Shown here: positions 32,360 through 32,663 of the stretch, one piece after another
How positions within the stretch are numbered: position 1 is the first letter of the stretch
How the letters are laid out: every line of letters starts with the position of its first letter
IMG/VR virus record: IMGVR_UViG_3300043786_000382
Location: 1-32,663 of that record
DNA length: 32,663 nt
Reading direction: 5' to 3' (one strand)
Origin: a virus
The notes under the pieces: generated by a model
What the model saw: the letters and a program-made list of their open reading frames with translations, nothing else
What the model was told of the DNA's origin: nothing
The model's database searches: none
Made by a program: the position numbers and the translations under genes

Positions 32360-32663
32360 TTATTCAGCCATAGTTACGCCAAGAACGTCTGAAACTTCAG
32401 CAAGTTTAATACCTGATGCTGCTTCTACGATCTTGTAAACAGTTGGGAGATCAATATTCTCCTCTAGTTTTTTTACGTCTTCTGAGAGTTCTGGCTTGTA
32501 CTGTTTCATTGCAATCTGCACACACTCCATAAGAATGTCCATAGACTTGCCGTTATCTTCCGCCACTGCTCCCACACCCTCAAACTTCTTCATAAATGGA
32601 CGAAGTAGAGAGATTTTTAGAGGACGTACTGTAACCTTTGTGCCATCAATCAATGTAAGAGTG
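32360..32663 (-). CDS. Tail assembly chaperone-like protein (5' end cut by window edge)
   Basis: The frame runs open through the right edge of the window and ends at 32360 just before the tape measure gene, the usual position of gpG-like tail assembly chaperones. The visible 101 residues (from about TLTLIDGTKVTVRPLKISLL) are helical with an acidic centre (PELSEDVKKLEENIDL) and end VSDVLGVTMAE. It would keep the tape measure soluble during tail assembly. Only about 20 bases separate it from the next ATG, so no frameshifted gpGT extension is encoded between them. The true start lies outside the window; the TTG at 32653 is not taken as the start. Confidence 0.72.
   Translation of the reverse strand, partial: TLTLIDGTKVTVRPLKISLLRPFMKKFEGVGAVAEDNGKSMDILMECVQIAMKQYKPELSEDVKKLEENIDLPTVYKIVEAASGIKLAEVSDVLGVTMAE

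Noticed and set aside
32360-32663. Programmed frameshift between tail chaperone and a second frame, as in lambda gpG/gpGT
   Set aside because: Only about 20 bases separate the stop and the tape measure start, so no downstream overlapping frame is available within the window.

Overview
The window is a tightly packed, AT-rich segment of a tailed double-stranded DNA phage genome. Every gene I can support lies on the minus strand, so transcription runs from the right edge to the left edge. Genes are separated by a few bases or overlap (ATGA and TAATG junctions are common), most start sites carry purine-rich Shine-Dalgarno sequences, and I see no rRNA, tRNA, CRISPR array or insertion sequence. A 2124-residue tape measure protein, tail proteins typical of non-contractile tails and the absence of a sheath gene suggest a long-tailed siphovirus. 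The host is not shown directly. The gene set (PHP-containing DnaE polymerase, RecA, DnaB, CHC2/Toprim primase, Cas4-like nuclease), the low GC and the phage-borne secreted surface-like protein fit an aquatic bacterium, possibly a low-GC freshwater actinobacterium. That host assignment is inference only.

Right part (about 17.9-32.7 kb), tail module in transcription order: a tail-assembly-chaperone-like protein cut by the window edge, the tape measure protein with a C-terminal LysM domain, a 211-residue minor (probably distal) tail protein, a 1502-residue hub/minor tail protein, a proline-rich 293-residue protein, a 386-residue fibre-like protein and two small fibre/tip-like proteins of 141 and 146 residues.

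Middle part (about 6.1-17.9 kb), replication and recombination module: a zinc-ribbon protein, a winged-helix-like DNA-binding protein, two small conserved-looking proteins (the second directly ahead of the helicase and a candidate loader), DnaB-like helicase, primase, a small membrane protein, a single-strand-binding-like protein, DnaE polymerase, a RecA-like recombinase with an unusual P-loop, a zinc-ribbon protein, a methyltransferase, a small PD-(D/E)XK nuclease, an unknown helical protein, a Cas4-like Fe-S nuclease, a double zinc-finger protein and a RuvC-like resolvase.

Left part (1-6.1 kb): an accessory cassette (flavin-dependent halogenase, a 211-residue unknown protein, a 51-residue HTH protein and a SAM methyltransferase) sits between the resolvase and the packaging genes. 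It is followed by a DUF1599-like gene whose reading frame extends upstream without a normal start codon, then small and large terminase subunits, and finally a Ser/Thr/Ala-rich protein with a signal peptide that runs off the left edge. Portal, capsid and lysis genes are not in the window and presumably lie outside it. The most interesting locus is the halogenase cassette. Next come the phage-encoded secreted surface-like protein, the LysM-bearing tape measure protein and the irregular start of the DUF1599-like gene.
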